64,000 nt of DNA from CAKZNE01 sp002695025 (GTDB lineage Bacteria; Bacteroidota; Bacteroidia; Flavobacteriales; Schleiferiaceae). The stretch covers positions 1 through 64,000 of the forward strand of contig CAJWML010000002.1 in the NCBI GenBank assembly GCA_913043285.1. The letters are read 5' to 3'. The position numbers and the translations under genes were made by a program. Positions 1 to 7,980 of the stretch are shown piece after piece; the first letter of the stretch is position 1, and every line of letters begins with the position of its first letter. The notes beneath the pieces are model-generated. The model saw nothing but the letters and a program-made list of their open reading frames with translations, had not been told where the DNA came from and ran no database searches.

Positions 1-77
1 GGAATGATTGGGTATTGCAAAAACCCAATGAGAGGTACCACAAGTTTGGTGGCTACACTTTTTACGTGATAGAGTAA
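1..77 (+). CDS. C-terminal end of a tandem lipoprotein paralogue (cut by window edge)
   Basis: The reading frame from base 3 gives a C-terminus that starts NDWVLQKPNERYH and ends GYTFYVIE before TAA at 75-77. It matches the end of the copy that stops at 1443, and the nucleotide identity runs on into the next gene. This is therefore a further member of the lipoprotein family at 80-2129, with its body outside the window. Only the last 25 or so residues are visible, so nothing can be said of its middle part. Confidence 0.8.
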   Translation, partial: NDWVLQKPNERYHKFGGYTFYVIE

Positions 78-79
78 TT

Positions 80-766
80 ATGATAAAAGTTCTCATGTTT
101 AGTTTAATAGCCTCCGTAGCGGCCTGTTCCTGTGAAAAGGGCTGGGGTTGTGATGTGGAAGGAGGCTACCAATTTGAAATACCCGCCACGCTTTCCCCGG
201 CATTGGATACTTTTCATATTGGGGATACCATCTCTATTGAAAATGATTTTTCGGACCAGGTGTACGACAGACAAACCCAGCAAACCTACTCCCTGGAAAA
301 TTTTGAGTTCTACCCGGGCACAGCCATAATCCGCATTGACACCCTGTCAAAATGGGGAAAAGCTTCCCTTAATTATGCGCTGGATGATTTCCAACTGATC
401 ATACCTGAACAATACAATTATGAAATATTCACATTTGGTGATGGATCTAAGATAGCCACGGGTGAATTTCTCTATGCTAATTCCAGATACTCTTTACAAC
501 TAAAGCTCATTCCCCAGGAGTCAGGCCTTTTTATCATTTCTCACGGAATAGGATTGGGATCCCAAAACAGCGATGATCGTCAAGAATTTGAAGGAAAATG
601 TAAGGATGTTTCTATTAGTGGTATCGCCAAACTGAACGGAGGAAGTGATAATAACATCAGCTTTTTAAATAATAGTCCCGATCCTCACTGGAATGATTGG
701 GTATTGCAAAAGCCCAATGAAAGGTACCATCACTCAGGCGCCTACACCTTTTACGTGGTAGAGTGA
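80..766 (+). CDS. Tandem-family lipoprotein, copy A
   Basis: A 228-residue secreted lipoprotein of unknown function. The N-terminus is a type II signal peptide, with a hydrophobic run and a V-A-A-C lipobox at Cys16. It starts 2 bases after the preceding paralogue's stop. The first 50 residues or so (including FEIPATLSPALDTF) and the last 25 (PDPHWNDWVLQKPNERYH) are almost the same as in the neighbouring copies, while the middle differs strongly. The ATG at 80 fits the signal peptide and the equivalent start at 1446. No known domain was recognised. The arrangement suggests duplication followed by divergence of the exposed middle and exchange at the ends. Confidence 0.85.
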   Translation: MIKVLMFSLIASVAACSCEKGWGCDVEGGYQFEIPATLSPALDTFHIGDTISIENDFSDQVYDRQTQQTYSLENFEFYPGTAIIRIDTLSKWGKASLNYALDDFQLIIPEQYNYEIFTFGDGSKIATGEFLYANSRYSLQLKLIPQESGLFIISHGIGLGSQNSDDRQEFEGKCKDVSISGIAKLNGGSDNNISFLNNSPDPHWNDWVLQKPNERYHHSGAYTFYVVE

Positions 767-1443
767 GGGTAGCCAGGGTTCTCATGTTCTGCTTATTGGC
801 TTCGGTAGTGGCCTGCTCCTGTGAAAAAGACAAAAATTGCGATTTTGACGGAGCCTACCAGTTTGAAATACCCGCAACGTTATCCCCGGCATTGGATACT
901 TTTCAGGTTGGAGATACCATTCATTTTTCTTCACGTTTCTCTGATGAAGTATTTGAACTGAAAACGAGCCAAACCTATTCATTAAAGAGTTTTGATTTTT
1001 ATCCAATTACCTATGTCTACAGGATAGATACTAACATTTCCTCAAGTGGGATGCTGCTGAAAAGTCTTGACAGCTTTACAAGCCTCATAAACCCAAAGTT
1101 TGATTATGCAGAATTTATTTTCAATGATGGCTCCACCGTTCTCACTGGTACATATTTATACGAACAAAATGAATATGTATTAGAATTTGACCTTATTACT
1201 TTGAAAGAAGGATTGTATACCCTCCAACATGGATCGAGACTTGCAACACAAGAGGGGCAAACATTTCCTAATAAGTGTAAGGACAGTAGGATTGAAGCTA
1301 TTGTGAACCTCAATAATAATAGTTCTAACAATATTGACCTGCTCCTACAAAGCCCTGATCCTCACTGGAATGATTGGGTATTGCAAAAACCCAATGAGAG
1401 GTACCACAAGTTTGGTGGCTACACTTTTTACGTGATAGAGTAA
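763..1443 (+). CDS. Tandem-family lipoprotein, copy B
   Basis: A 226-residue paralogue of the proteins on either side. The GTG start at 763 overlaps the TGA of copy A, so translation is probably coupled. An ATG at 784 would leave only a very short signal sequence. The lipobox is V-V-A-C at Cys18. The conserved N-terminal block (FEIPATLSPALDTF) and C-terminal block (WNDWVLQKPNERYH) are present, and residues between about 60 and 195 are divergent. Function unknown; predicted location is the outer or inner membrane, lipid-anchored, facing the periplasm or the surface. Confidence 0.82.
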   Translation: MRVARVLMFCLLASVVACSCEKDKNCDFDGAYQFEIPATLSPALDTFQVGDTIHFSSRFSDEVFELKTSQTYSLKSFDFYPITYVYRIDTNISSSGMLLKSLDSFTSLINPKFDYAEFIFNDGSTVLTGTYLYEQNEYVLEFDLITLKEGLYTLQHGSRLATQEGQTFPNKCKDSRIEAIVNLNNNSSNNIDLLLQSPDPHWNDWVLQKPNERYHKFGGYTFYVIE

Positions 1444-1445
1444 TT

Positions 1446-2129
1446 ATGATAAAAGTTCTCATGTTTAGTTTAATAGCCTCCGTAGCGGCCTGTTCCTGTG
1501 AAAAGGGCTGGGGTTGTGATGTGGAAGGAGGCTATCAATTTGAAATACCCGCCACGCTATCCCCGGCATTGGATACCTTTTACATTGGGGACACAATTTC
1601 CTTAAAGGTTGATTTTGGTTCTCAAGTATGGGATACCAAGACCAATCAAAGGTATTCGCTGGAGAATTTTAACTTTTATCCGGCAACCTCAGTTTTTCGG
1701 ATCGACACTATGCCTCCGGACGGTGATGATTTATACTCGGTCATACAAAGGGACTTTGAAGTTATTTTAGATTCTACACTGTACGATTATAATGCATTTC
1801 AATATAGTGATGGATCCGTAGCATTCATAGGCCAATACACGTATAGTTCCGGTAGATATATGTTGAATTTTAAACTTAGGGCTAAAAAGAAAGGACTATA
1901 TACCCTAAGACATCTCAACCGGGCTGGCATTTATGATGATATGCAGCAATTTGATGGAAAGTGTAAGGATGTAAAATTGTATACTCATACCGTACTCAAT
2001 AATGATGAGAATACCAATATTGAGTTTCTTCACGATAGCCCCAGGGACTACTGGAACAGCTGGGTTTTGGAAAAACCCGGAGATCGGTATTATCAAGCGG
2101 GTAACTACACCTTTTACGTCCTTGAGTAG
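1446..2129 (+). CDS. Tandem-family lipoprotein, copy C (last of the array)
   Basis: A 227-residue lipoprotein with Cys16 in a V-A-A-C lipobox. The DNA around its start is nearly identical to that around the start of copy A (bases 1-230 versus 1366-1595), including the end of the upstream gene, so the whole junction was duplicated or converted. The C-terminus is more divergent than in the other copies (RDYWNSWVLEKPGDRYY), as expected for the outermost copy. No catalytic motif was seen. Gene spacing is 2 bases, so the family forms one transcription unit. Confidence 0.85.
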   Translation: MIKVLMFSLIASVAACSCEKGWGCDVEGGYQFEIPATLSPALDTFYIGDTISLKVDFGSQVWDTKTNQRYSLENFNFYPATSVFRIDTMPPDGDDLYSVIQRDFEVILDSTLYDYNAFQYSDGSVAFIGQYTYSSGRYMLNFKLRAKKKGLYTLRHLNRAGIYDDMQQFDGKCKDVKLYTHTVLNNDENTNIEFLHDSPRDYWNSWVLEKPGDRYYQAGNYTFYVLE

Positions 2130-2163
2130 GGGCCGGGCTTCATAGGTTCAGTTTGCCTCCTTT

Positions 2164-2182
2164 AAGCGTAGCGTTCTGCTAC
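2164..2182. repeat. REP-like hairpin, AAGCGTAGCG family, degenerate copy
   Basis: AAGCGTAGCG is followed by TTCTGCTAC, so GTAGC can pair with GCTAC. The same motif occurs at about 5744, 6315 and 10744, always in gaps between genes. It lies 35 bases after the last lipoprotein gene and may also stop transcription. Confidence 0.5.
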
Positions 2183-2250
2183 AGCCAGGCGGGAAGAGTA
2201 GACGCTTTTTCCCGATAAAGATCTACGTATATAAGCTTAGGGTAAAATAT

Positions 2251-2370
2251 TGGCCATGGTAAAAATTGAAATTAGCCATGGCCATTTTTATTTTTAGCCC
2301 CGGCCAAATGAATTTTTTACCGCGGTAAAACTTTTAAGGGATAGGCATGCACCGCCCAGCGCATGCCTAT
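2251..2370. repeat. Cluster of three strong palindromes
   Basis: Three inverted repeats lie within 120 bases of otherwise gene-free DNA. TGGCCATGG (2251-2259) pairs with CCATGGCCA (2276-2284) and is followed by a T-rich run, as in a terminator. TTTTACCGCGGTAAAA (2315-2330) is a perfect 16-bp palindrome. ATAGGCATGC (2341-2350) pairs with GCATGCCTAT (2361-2370). They separate the lipoprotein array from the 2425-2727 gene. Their role is unknown; terminators, protein-binding sites or remains of palindromic elements are all possible. Confidence 0.6.
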
Positions 2371-2424
2371 GTATTTTTCAATGTATGCCTATAGCCCGGC
2401 CGGTATAAGGTGAAGGAATAAGCT

Positions 2425-2727
2425 TTAGGAAGAGGAGCCGCCCAGTATGCTTTGCAATTGGCGGTAGCAATCTTCCGCCAGCGGCAGCAGCGCCTCGCCC
2501 TGTGGGCTGAGCGGGTAATACTGCGCCCGCTCCAAAAAGTTAAAGTATACCGTAGCCCAGTTGTTGTGCGCCTCGGGCGGTACTTCCATCAACTTTTCTA
2601 TGAGGGCGTGTATGCCCAGGTGCTGCAGGCCGTTATCCGTAAAGCCCAAAGCCTCCAGGCCGGCCAGCAGTTGGTTGTGTTTAAGGTCTTGTTGTATAAG
2701 GCGGGTAATGAGGAGAGCGGTTTTCAT
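2425..2727 (-). CDS. Hypothetical protein, 100 residues
   Basis: A soluble, mainly helical protein rich in Leu, Gln and Glu; no domain recognised. It opens MKTALLITRLIQQDLKH and ends in GGSSS. The minus strand is preferred over the overlapping plus-strand frame (2452-2745) because it has an ATG start, a balanced composition and AT-rich promoter-like DNA upstream (2728-2800). Its base composition is like the genome core, unlike the AT-rich cassette that follows. It points away from the XRE regulator, so the two share a divergent intergenic region. Confidence 0.55.
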   Translation of the reverse strand: MKTALLITRLIQQDLKHNQLLAGLEALGFTDNGLQHLGIHALIEKLMEVPPEAHNNWATVYFNFLERAQYYPLSPQGEALLPLAEDCYRQLQSILGGSSS

Positions 2728-2734
2728 AAATTAA

Positions 2735-2864
2735 GATTATCTTAACAATGGTTGACTTATCAAAACAAATGTACAGCTATTTATAATTACTTCAAAATAT
2801 ATGTTAAGAAAAACTATACTATCATCTATTCTTCCTTAATTTAACATCATAAAATCGAAACAAA
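2735..2864. promoter_or_regulatory. Divergent control region with CTTAAC/GTTAAG inverted motifs
   Basis: AT-rich gap between the divergent genes at 2425-2727 and 2865-3083. It holds CTTAAC at 2741, ATGTTAAG at 2801 and an interrupted CTTAA-TTTAACAT at 2835-2847, that is, repeated half-sites in both orientations. These could be operators for the adjacent XRE regulator. This is inferred from the repeats and position only. Confidence 0.35.
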
Positions 2865-3083
2865 GTGACGGAGCTAGGCGAATATCTCTCTAAGAAATCC
2901 ATTAGTAAAGCAGAGGTTTCCCGGAAGACGGGCATCAGTAAACCACGCTTAAGTGAATTAACCCTTAATGAATCTACTCAGCTAAGAGCTAAGGAATTGT
3001 ACCTCATTGCGCTGGCTATTGATGTAGATCCATGCGAAGTACTAAAGGAAATATTTGGAGATGTAAGACTGGAAGGGGAGTAG
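2865..3083 (+). CDS. Small XRE-type helix-turn-helix regulator
   Basis: A 72-residue protein that is essentially one Cro/C1-type helix-turn-helix (about residues 5-62): ISKAEVSRKTGISKPRLSEL looks like helices 2 and 3, followed by ELYLIALAIDVDPCEVL, typical of helices 4 and 5. No in-frame ATG precedes it, so GTG at 2865 is taken as the start. It is transcribed toward the reverse transcriptase gene, 283 bases away, with a hairpin just after its stop. By analogy with small XRE regulators of defence and toxin-antitoxin operons, it probably represses its own promoter and the cassette; that is inference. Confidence 0.75.
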   Translation: MTELGEYLSKKSISKAEVSRKTGISKPRLSELTLNESTQLRAKELYLIALAIDVDPCEVLKEIFGDVRLEGE

Positions 3084-3366
3084 ATAAACGAGGTTTTCTC
3101 GTTACATTTATTTTATTCCTAATCTTGCCTAATGGTGCGGCAGTAAACTCACGACCACTACCGTTTGTCTACAAAAAGCGTCTCTTTAAAAAGTATGGAA
3201 TCCACCATTTAGTTTTTTTTCCGAAATTAATCGGATAACGCTTGGATGTGGATTTAAAACTCTGAAAGTAAATATGTTATTCTGTTTAGTACCTCTAAAA
3301 AGATGATGCGCTATAAACTGTAGTGCACAATTAAAAAGTTAGTTAGTAAATAAAATTTATTTATTA
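3084..3366 (+). other. 283-base gap between regulator and RT; possible structured RNA region
   Basis: No convincing gene. AACGAG-GTTTT-CTCGTT at about 3086-3103 with a T-rich tail resembles a terminator for the regulator. Further on are small inverted repeats (for example GCGCTA...TAGTGC near 3309) and a very AT-rich palindrome, TAAATAAA-A-TTTATTTA, just before the RT start. Several defence RTs have a non-coding RNA in this position, but no homology is visible here. Confidence 0.3.
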
Positions 3367-4959
3367 ATGAGAGAGCATTTTAGAAAAGCACTTGCAAACA
3401 TAATTAGACATGGGGATACTGATATTTTTCCCTTTCCATTTGAAAGACATTTATTCGAGGAAAAGCAAGAGGAGTCGTTAAAAATATTAGAAGGATATCA
3501 CGCTAATCTGGAGCAATCAATAAGCCAGTCTCCACCATTAACCCTGGTCAAATTAAGTCAAGTGGGATATTATGGATTTAGACAAGCAACAATGATTGAG
3601 CCCTTTTGGAACACATACTTTTTAGGTCTAGTCATATCTATTGCTGAGAAGATAGAAAGAACAAGAATTAACGAAGCGGATAAACTTATCTTCTCTTACC
3701 GATATCAATGGAATGAAGAAAAAGCTTCACTATTCAAAGATACTACATGGATAGACTATAAGAAGCAATGTGTTGAATACTCAAAGTCATATGAATATAT
3801 TCTTCAAACTGATATCTCAAATTTCTACCCTAGGATTAACCATCATAAACTTGAGAACGAGTTAAAACGGATAGATTCTACGGATGTTCCTTCTCGAATT
3901 TTAAAGCTATTAAGCCAGTTCTCTGGTACAATATCATATGGATTACCTGTAGGGGGACCAGCTTCAAGAATATTAGCTGAATTAGCTCTTAATCACACGG
4001 ATTTCCATTTAAAATCTAGAGGTATAGTTTTTTGTCGTTATGCAGATGACTATTCTATTTTTTGCATTGATGAATCTGAGGCATACAAAACATTAATACT
4101 CCTTTCTGAAAAATTGTCAAATGATCAGTTAGGTCTACAAAAAGATAAAACCAAGATCATGTCCTGTGAGGAATTTAGAGAGATTCACCGGTTCTTAGAT
4201 CCTAAACCAGCAGAGGACAAAACGGCAGAAGAAGAACAAAAGCTTCTAAATATCTCAATTAGATTTGACCCTTACTCTGATACAGCTCAAGAAGATTATG
4301 AAGCTCTTAAGACTGCAGTAAGAGAAATTGATATCGTTGGAATATTATCAAGAGAGGTTAATAAAACAAGGATTGATCAGACAGTAACGAAGCAGGCCAT
4401 ACATGCGATCAAAGTACTGTCTGAAAAAAATAAGGTTCAGGCTCTGAGCATACTTCTTGATCACGATAATCTCATAACACTCTCTCCTGTATTCACCACA
4501 ATAATGAGGGCTACAAGGAGCATTTACGAAGAATTGGATGAAAATGGTAAAGAATTGATTGATAACTCTCTAATGCATCTATTTAAAAATAAGAGTTACC
4601 TTACAAAGATTGAAATGAACCTGAATTATATTATTCAGATTCTATCGGTAAGATATACTTCAGAAAAGGAAACACTTTTTATAAAATTATTTGAAACTGA
4701 GACTAATCACCTTTTGAGAAGACAGATCATTATTGCAATGACAAATTGGAATTGCCATTATTGGTGTGTTGATGTAAAAAATCAATTTAACACTTTAACA
4801 ACCTGGGAAAGACGTGCCGTGATTTATTCTTCCTATTTTCTAGGAGATGAGGGTAAGCATTGGAGAGAACATAATAAAAACCTCTTTAGCAAGGAAGAAA
4901 GACTGATCAGAGACTGGAGTTCTTCTAGGAAGCAGGCTAATAGGAAAGTTTTGGCATGA
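3367..4959 (+). CDS. Reverse transcriptase of Abi/UG (defence-associated) type
   Basis: A 530-residue protein whose residues 60-270 carry RT signatures: TDISNFYPRI with the first catalytic Asp (D149), GLPVGGPASRILAEL (192-206) in place of the QG motif, RYADDYSIF with the catalytic pair D227-D228, and LGLQKDKTKIM (255-265). Beyond residue 280 there is no maturase X, HNH or integrase domain but a long helical region, as in the AbiA/AbiK and UG families. VTG and NAXXH-type retron features and template/variable repeats of a diversity-generating element were not seen. Its TGA overlaps the ATG of the next gene (ATGA), so the two are coupled. The gene is clearly more AT-rich than the genome core, suggesting transfer. 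The exact UG class cannot be assigned by eye. Confidence 0.88.
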   Translation: MREHFRKALANIIRHGDTDIFPFPFERHLFEEKQEESLKILEGYHANLEQSISQSPPLTLVKLSQVGYYGFRQATMIEPFWNTYFLGLVISIAEKIERTRINEADKLIFSYRYQWNEEKASLFKDTTWIDYKKQCVEYSKSYEYILQTDISNFYPRINHHKLENELKRIDSTDVPSRILKLLSQFSGTISYGLPVGGPASRILAELALNHTDFHLKSRGIVFCRYADDYSIFCIDESEAYKTLILLSEKLSNDQLGLQKDKTKIMSCEEFREIHRFLDPKPAEDKTAEEEQKLLNISIRFDPYSDTAQEDYEALKTAVREIDIVGILSREVNKTRIDQTVTKQAIHAIKVLSEKNKVQALSILLDHDNLITLSPVFTTIMRATRSIYEELDENGKELIDNSLMHLFKNKSYLTKIEMNLNYIIQILSVRYTSEKETLFIKLFETETNHLLRRQIIIAMTNWNCHYWCVDVKNQFNTLTTWERRAVIYSSYFLGDEGKHWREHNKNLFSKEERLIRDWSSSRKQANRKVLA

Positions 4960-5687
4960 TAAGCGAGAGGGATATTTCTGAAAAATTTTCTGCCATTTGG
5001 CGTCAGAACTTTCCTCTTTTGACTCCAAACTTTATTCGTGTTTTCAACGAAACACAACTCTGTAAAATCAACGATAAGATCATAGAGACTAATGATGATG
5101 TACGGTATGATTTAGTTTCAGAAACTGCATTCAACCTGTCTGAACAACTTTTTCTGGATAGGATAACATTGGACGAATTCATTTCTGAAAAAAAGAATCT
5201 TGAGAATTTACTTTTAAGCACCGCAAAAAGTATTTGGTCAACTGGTAGCTTTGATGAAAGCGATTTAAAAATTATTAATTCGGAATTAGAAGATATCAAA
5301 CTTATTTCAGCTAATATTTTAGAGTTCATTAACAAGTTGAATGGAACGAACGTGGAATTTAGACCAAAACTAAAGGGTTATGGATTTATTCCTGATTTGG
5401 AAGCAGACTTATCAATTGATGATAAACTTTATGAAATAAAAACAGTTAAAAGGAACTTTAAATCAAGTGACTTAAAACAGCTTTTTATCTATTTGGCTTT
5501 GAGACAAGTCTGTAAAGATTCTAATTGGAAATACGCGGGACTTTACAATCCTCGAAGAGGGACATACGGAATATTTAATGTTAGTAGCTTGGTTTTTAAT
5601 TTAACAGGGGGAAGCTCCACAAATGAAGCATTTGAAAATCTATTGAACGGATTAATTCGAGATATAGAAATTGATAGTAAATTTTAA
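4956..5687 (+). CDS. PD-(D/E)XK nuclease-like partner of the RT
   Basis: A 243-residue protein, coupled to the RT by a 4-base overlap. Residues 1-130 are helical and unrecognised. The C-terminal half reads as a RecB-like PD-(D/E)XK fold: D151 in DLEADLSI, then E160-I-K162 in LYEIKTVK, then Q175-L-F-I-Y179, matching the Q-x3-Y motif of that group. The core strand/helix order also fits. It is AT-rich like the RT. Most likely an effector nuclease or a nucleic-acid-processing partner of the RT; which one is unknown. The motif spacing is what supports the call; no homologue is recognised. Confidence 0.65.
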   Translation: MISERDISEKFSAIWRQNFPLLTPNFIRVFNETQLCKINDKIIETNDDVRYDLVSETAFNLSEQLFLDRITLDEFISEKKNLENLLLSTAKSIWSTGSFDESDLKIINSELEDIKLISANILEFINKLNGTNVEFRPKLKGYGFIPDLEADLSIDDKLYEIKTVKRNFKSSDLKQLFIYLALRQVCKDSNWKYAGLYNPRRGTYGIFNVSSLVFNLTGGSSTNEAFENLLNGLIRDIEIDSKF

Positions 5688-5703
5688 AATCCCCACCCCA
5701 CCT

Positions 5704-5754
5704 AGGCGTGGTTTGTAACTACGCCTGATTATCATTCCCGGCTCTAAGCGTATG
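5704..5754. repeat. REP-like hairpins after the RT cassette
   Basis: AGGCGT (5704-5709) pairs with ACGCCT (5721-5726), and a CTCTAAGCGTA motif follows at 5742. The flanks (CCCCACCC before) are like those of the copy at 6300. These intergenic hairpins mark the end of the AT-rich cassette and may act as its terminator. Confidence 0.45.
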
Positions 5755-5800
5755 GTCTTTCAGTTACCGAAGCCTTAGCAACCCCTTCAAAAACTCTTAA

Positions 5801-6292
5801 ATGAAGCAAACCTTTCTGCTAATAGTAACTTCTTTGATCCCGTTTTTCGGGTTGGGACAAGATGCGGTATGGAACCATGAGAGAGCCACAGAAACCGATT
5901 CCCTGTATAGAACGGCTATCGAGAAGTTCATCGGAGAGATGGATCCGTTAAGCGATACAACTTCCAAAGGAGAAGCGGCTAAAACCATTTTTATCCAGGC
6001 GGAAAACTATTTGTCCATGCTTCCTTCTCATTTAGAGGGTTATGAGATCCAATTGGTGGGATATGGTAATAGGGAAGATGTGTTTAAACAGAACGGATAT
6101 CACCTTCGCTTAATCAGAATATCACCACTTACTTTAAAGAACGGGCAATTCCAAATTACGCTAAGCTCTTACAATGCTGAATTGAAAAGACGTAAACACC
6201 TTGATCTCGCTCTAAGCGATTGGACTATAGTCTTATTTAATTTTAAAGACGGACACTTGATCTACAGTGAAACCAAAAGGGGAGGAGTTTGA
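5801..6292 (+). CDS. Secreted protein of unknown function
   Basis: A 163-residue protein with an N-terminal signal peptide (hydrophobic run over residues 3-18, FFGLGQ near the cleavage site). The mature part is mixed helix and strand with no recognised motif; alternating patterns near the C-terminus (WTIVLFNFKDGHLIYSE) look like beta strands. It stands alone, flanked on both sides by REP-like hairpins. Likely periplasmic or exported. Confidence 0.6.
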   Translation: MKQTFLLIVTSLIPFFGLGQDAVWNHERATETDSLYRTAIEKFIGEMDPLSDTTSKGEAAKTIFIQAENYLSMLPSHLEGYEIQLVGYGNREDVFKQNGYHLRLIRISPLTLKNGQFQITLSSYNAELKRRKHLDLALSDWTIVLFNFKDGHLIYSETKRGGV

Positions 6293-6604
6293 AAAACTGG
6301 TATCCCCACCCTCTAAGCGTAGTGTCCCGCTCGCTTTACGGTCATTAGATAAAGTCAGTTATTCCCGTTCGGCAAGCCAGATCCACCTGATCTTTGGTAA
6401 GTCTTTCCACCTAAGAGTAAAGTCCCGTTGAGCTATCTTGTAAAATCGGTTTTCCTTAGCATGTCGCGTTTGCCCCTTTGGAATGCCGCAATCCTACATC
6501 TTGTTTTTCCGCTGGATTCCGGTTCTTTGAAGGAGATTTAGCCCCTGTGTACCCATAGGCGGTTTTATCCAGTGTATCATCAAAATGTAACGATACTGTA
6601 AAGC
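6293..6604. repeat. Gene-free stretch with REP-like hairpin
   Basis: Contains a degenerate copy of the AAGCGTAGCG hairpin (6312-6341) after CCCCACCC, the same context as at 5700. The rest holds no convincing gene. TAACGATACTGTA lies just upstream of the 6605 start. Confidence 0.45.
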
Positions 6605-7063
6605 ATGAAAAAACTACAATTCAAACAAGACATACACGCCCCCGCTGAGAAGGTGTACCGCAGCATGTTGGGCATAGGCGATAAAGGCAGCTTTGAGCAA
6701 TGGACGGCTGAATTCAATCCTACTTCCACCTACGAAGGAAGCTGGGAAAAGGGCAGCAAGATCTATTTTGTGGGAACGGATGAAAATGGAAAACGGGGCG
6801 GCATGGTATCCGAAATTGCCGAGAACCTTCCTTTTCAGTTTGTTTCCATTCACCATTATGGGATCTTAGACGGTGACATTGAAATTACCGAAGGCCCGGA
6901 AGTGGAAAAATGGGCGGGCGGACTGGAAAATTATACTTTCCAGGAGCAGGAAGGTATGACCACGGTAACTGTGGACATTGATGTAACGGAAGACTTCCTC
7001 GATTATTTTAATACCGCCTGGCCCAAGGCCTTGCATAAACTCAGGGAACTGGCTGAAAAATAG
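6605..7063 (+). CDS. SRPBCC (AHSA1-like) domain protein
   Basis: A 152-residue single-domain protein of the START/Bet v1-like SRPBCC superfamily, close to the AHSA1-like branch. Typical features are the N-terminal strand and helix (QDIHAPAEKVYRSML), the aromatic patch FEQWTAEFNPTS, the strand IYFVGTDENG, the central EIAENLPFQFVSIHHYG and a long C-terminal helix (FNTAWPKALHKLRELAEK). These domains bind hydrophobic ligands in a deep cavity; the ligand is unknown. Cytosolic, single gene. Confidence 0.78.
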   Translation: MKKLQFKQDIHAPAEKVYRSMLGIGDKGSFEQWTAEFNPTSTYEGSWEKGSKIYFVGTDENGKRGGMVSEIAENLPFQFVSIHHYGILDGDIEITEGPEVEKWAGGLENYTFQEQEGMTTVTVDIDVTEDFLDYFNTAWPKALHKLRELAEK

Positions 7064-7296
7064 GGCTCCCAAAGAGCGATCCGTGCGGGTTTTTCGTTGT
7101 GCGGGTCAGAACTTCTAGGTAACCGGTGAATAAGGCCGTGACCATGTCTGGCGTCATCTTTTCACCAGTACCCGACTTTTAAGTGGGCTGGTAAGAGCGG
7201 TTTTATTTACTTTGATCTGTAACGGCTAAATAGTAAACGACTATAAAAATGCCTGAAAGCGCAGAAGGATATGTACTATCAATTCAAAGCTAACCA

Positions 7297-7935
7297 ATGG
7301 ATGATCAAACGATACTAGTAATTCTGGTTATAGGCATAGTGGGATGGTTAATCGTAAGAAAGCTTCTTTTTTCAAAGTCAGCCAGTTTTGATATCTCCAA
7401 TACCAAAAGACCAGTAAAATCAAGTAAACCGACTTTGCCAGTAAAGAATGACAAGCTGGTTGTTATTGAGAACGGCTCGGTGAGTGATATCAAACAAGCA
7501 ATCACTCAGTTCTGCAATATGTACAATAAGGACTCCTTTAAGGCATTGCCGAGATTAACGGAAATCTCTGAAAGCAAGAGTCTTGTCACATTCCCGTACG
7601 ATATTGGATTTGAGATGTATTGCTATTTTATCAATTACCTGCATTATGCTGAGAACATTACTCACAACCCAAAAGTGTTTGGATGGACTACAACTAAACC
7701 TGGAGATGAGTGGGTTAAAGAAGGGATTGTAAACAAATTGGTTATGCTATACATTCCCAGTGATGATACGGATTATGACAATGTGTATTTGACAACATCG
7801 GATAACCAGGGGTACAAGATGGGATTTGCATTAGGGGAACATACTCAAAAACTGAAAGATCCTCGTATACCGTTCAAAGAGCCATCAGTGAATATTGAAA
7901 CCATACCCGGAAGGGAAGCAATTGATTTTGACTAA
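7297..7935 (+). CDS. Membrane-anchored protein of unknown function
   Basis: A 212-residue protein with one N-terminal transmembrane helix (about residues 5-24, ILVILVIGIVGWLIV), a basic linker, then a soluble domain of some 150 residues. The soluble part has FPYDIGFEMYCYFINYLHYAENI and a conserved-looking FGWTTTKPGDEW. No family was recognised. It is followed 40 bases later by a lipoprotein gene on the same strand; the two may be co-transcribed. Confidence 0.6.
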   Translation: MDDQTILVILVIGIVGWLIVRKLLFSKSASFDISNTKRPVKSSKPTLPVKNDKLVVIENGSVSDIKQAITQFCNMYNKDSFKALPRLTEISESKSLVTFPYDIGFEMYCYFINYLHYAENITHNPKVFGWTTTKPGDEWVKEGIVNKLVMLYIPSDDTDYDNVYLTTSDNQGYKMGFALGEHTQKLKDPRIPFKEPSVNIETIPGREAIDFD

Positions 7936-7980
7936 AAAACTAATTTCCCTTGGGATTCCAATGTATTGGGTGTAATGGTA

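Noticed and set aside
2452..2745. Plus-strand frame over the 2425-2727 gene
   Set aside because: Arg/Gln-rich shadow of the minus-strand gene, which has an ATG and a better composition.
3367..4959. RT as part of a retron, group II intron or diversity-generating element
   Set aside because: No msr/msd-like inverted ends, no VTG or NAXXH-type motif, no maturase or HNH domain, and no template/variable repeat pair nearby.
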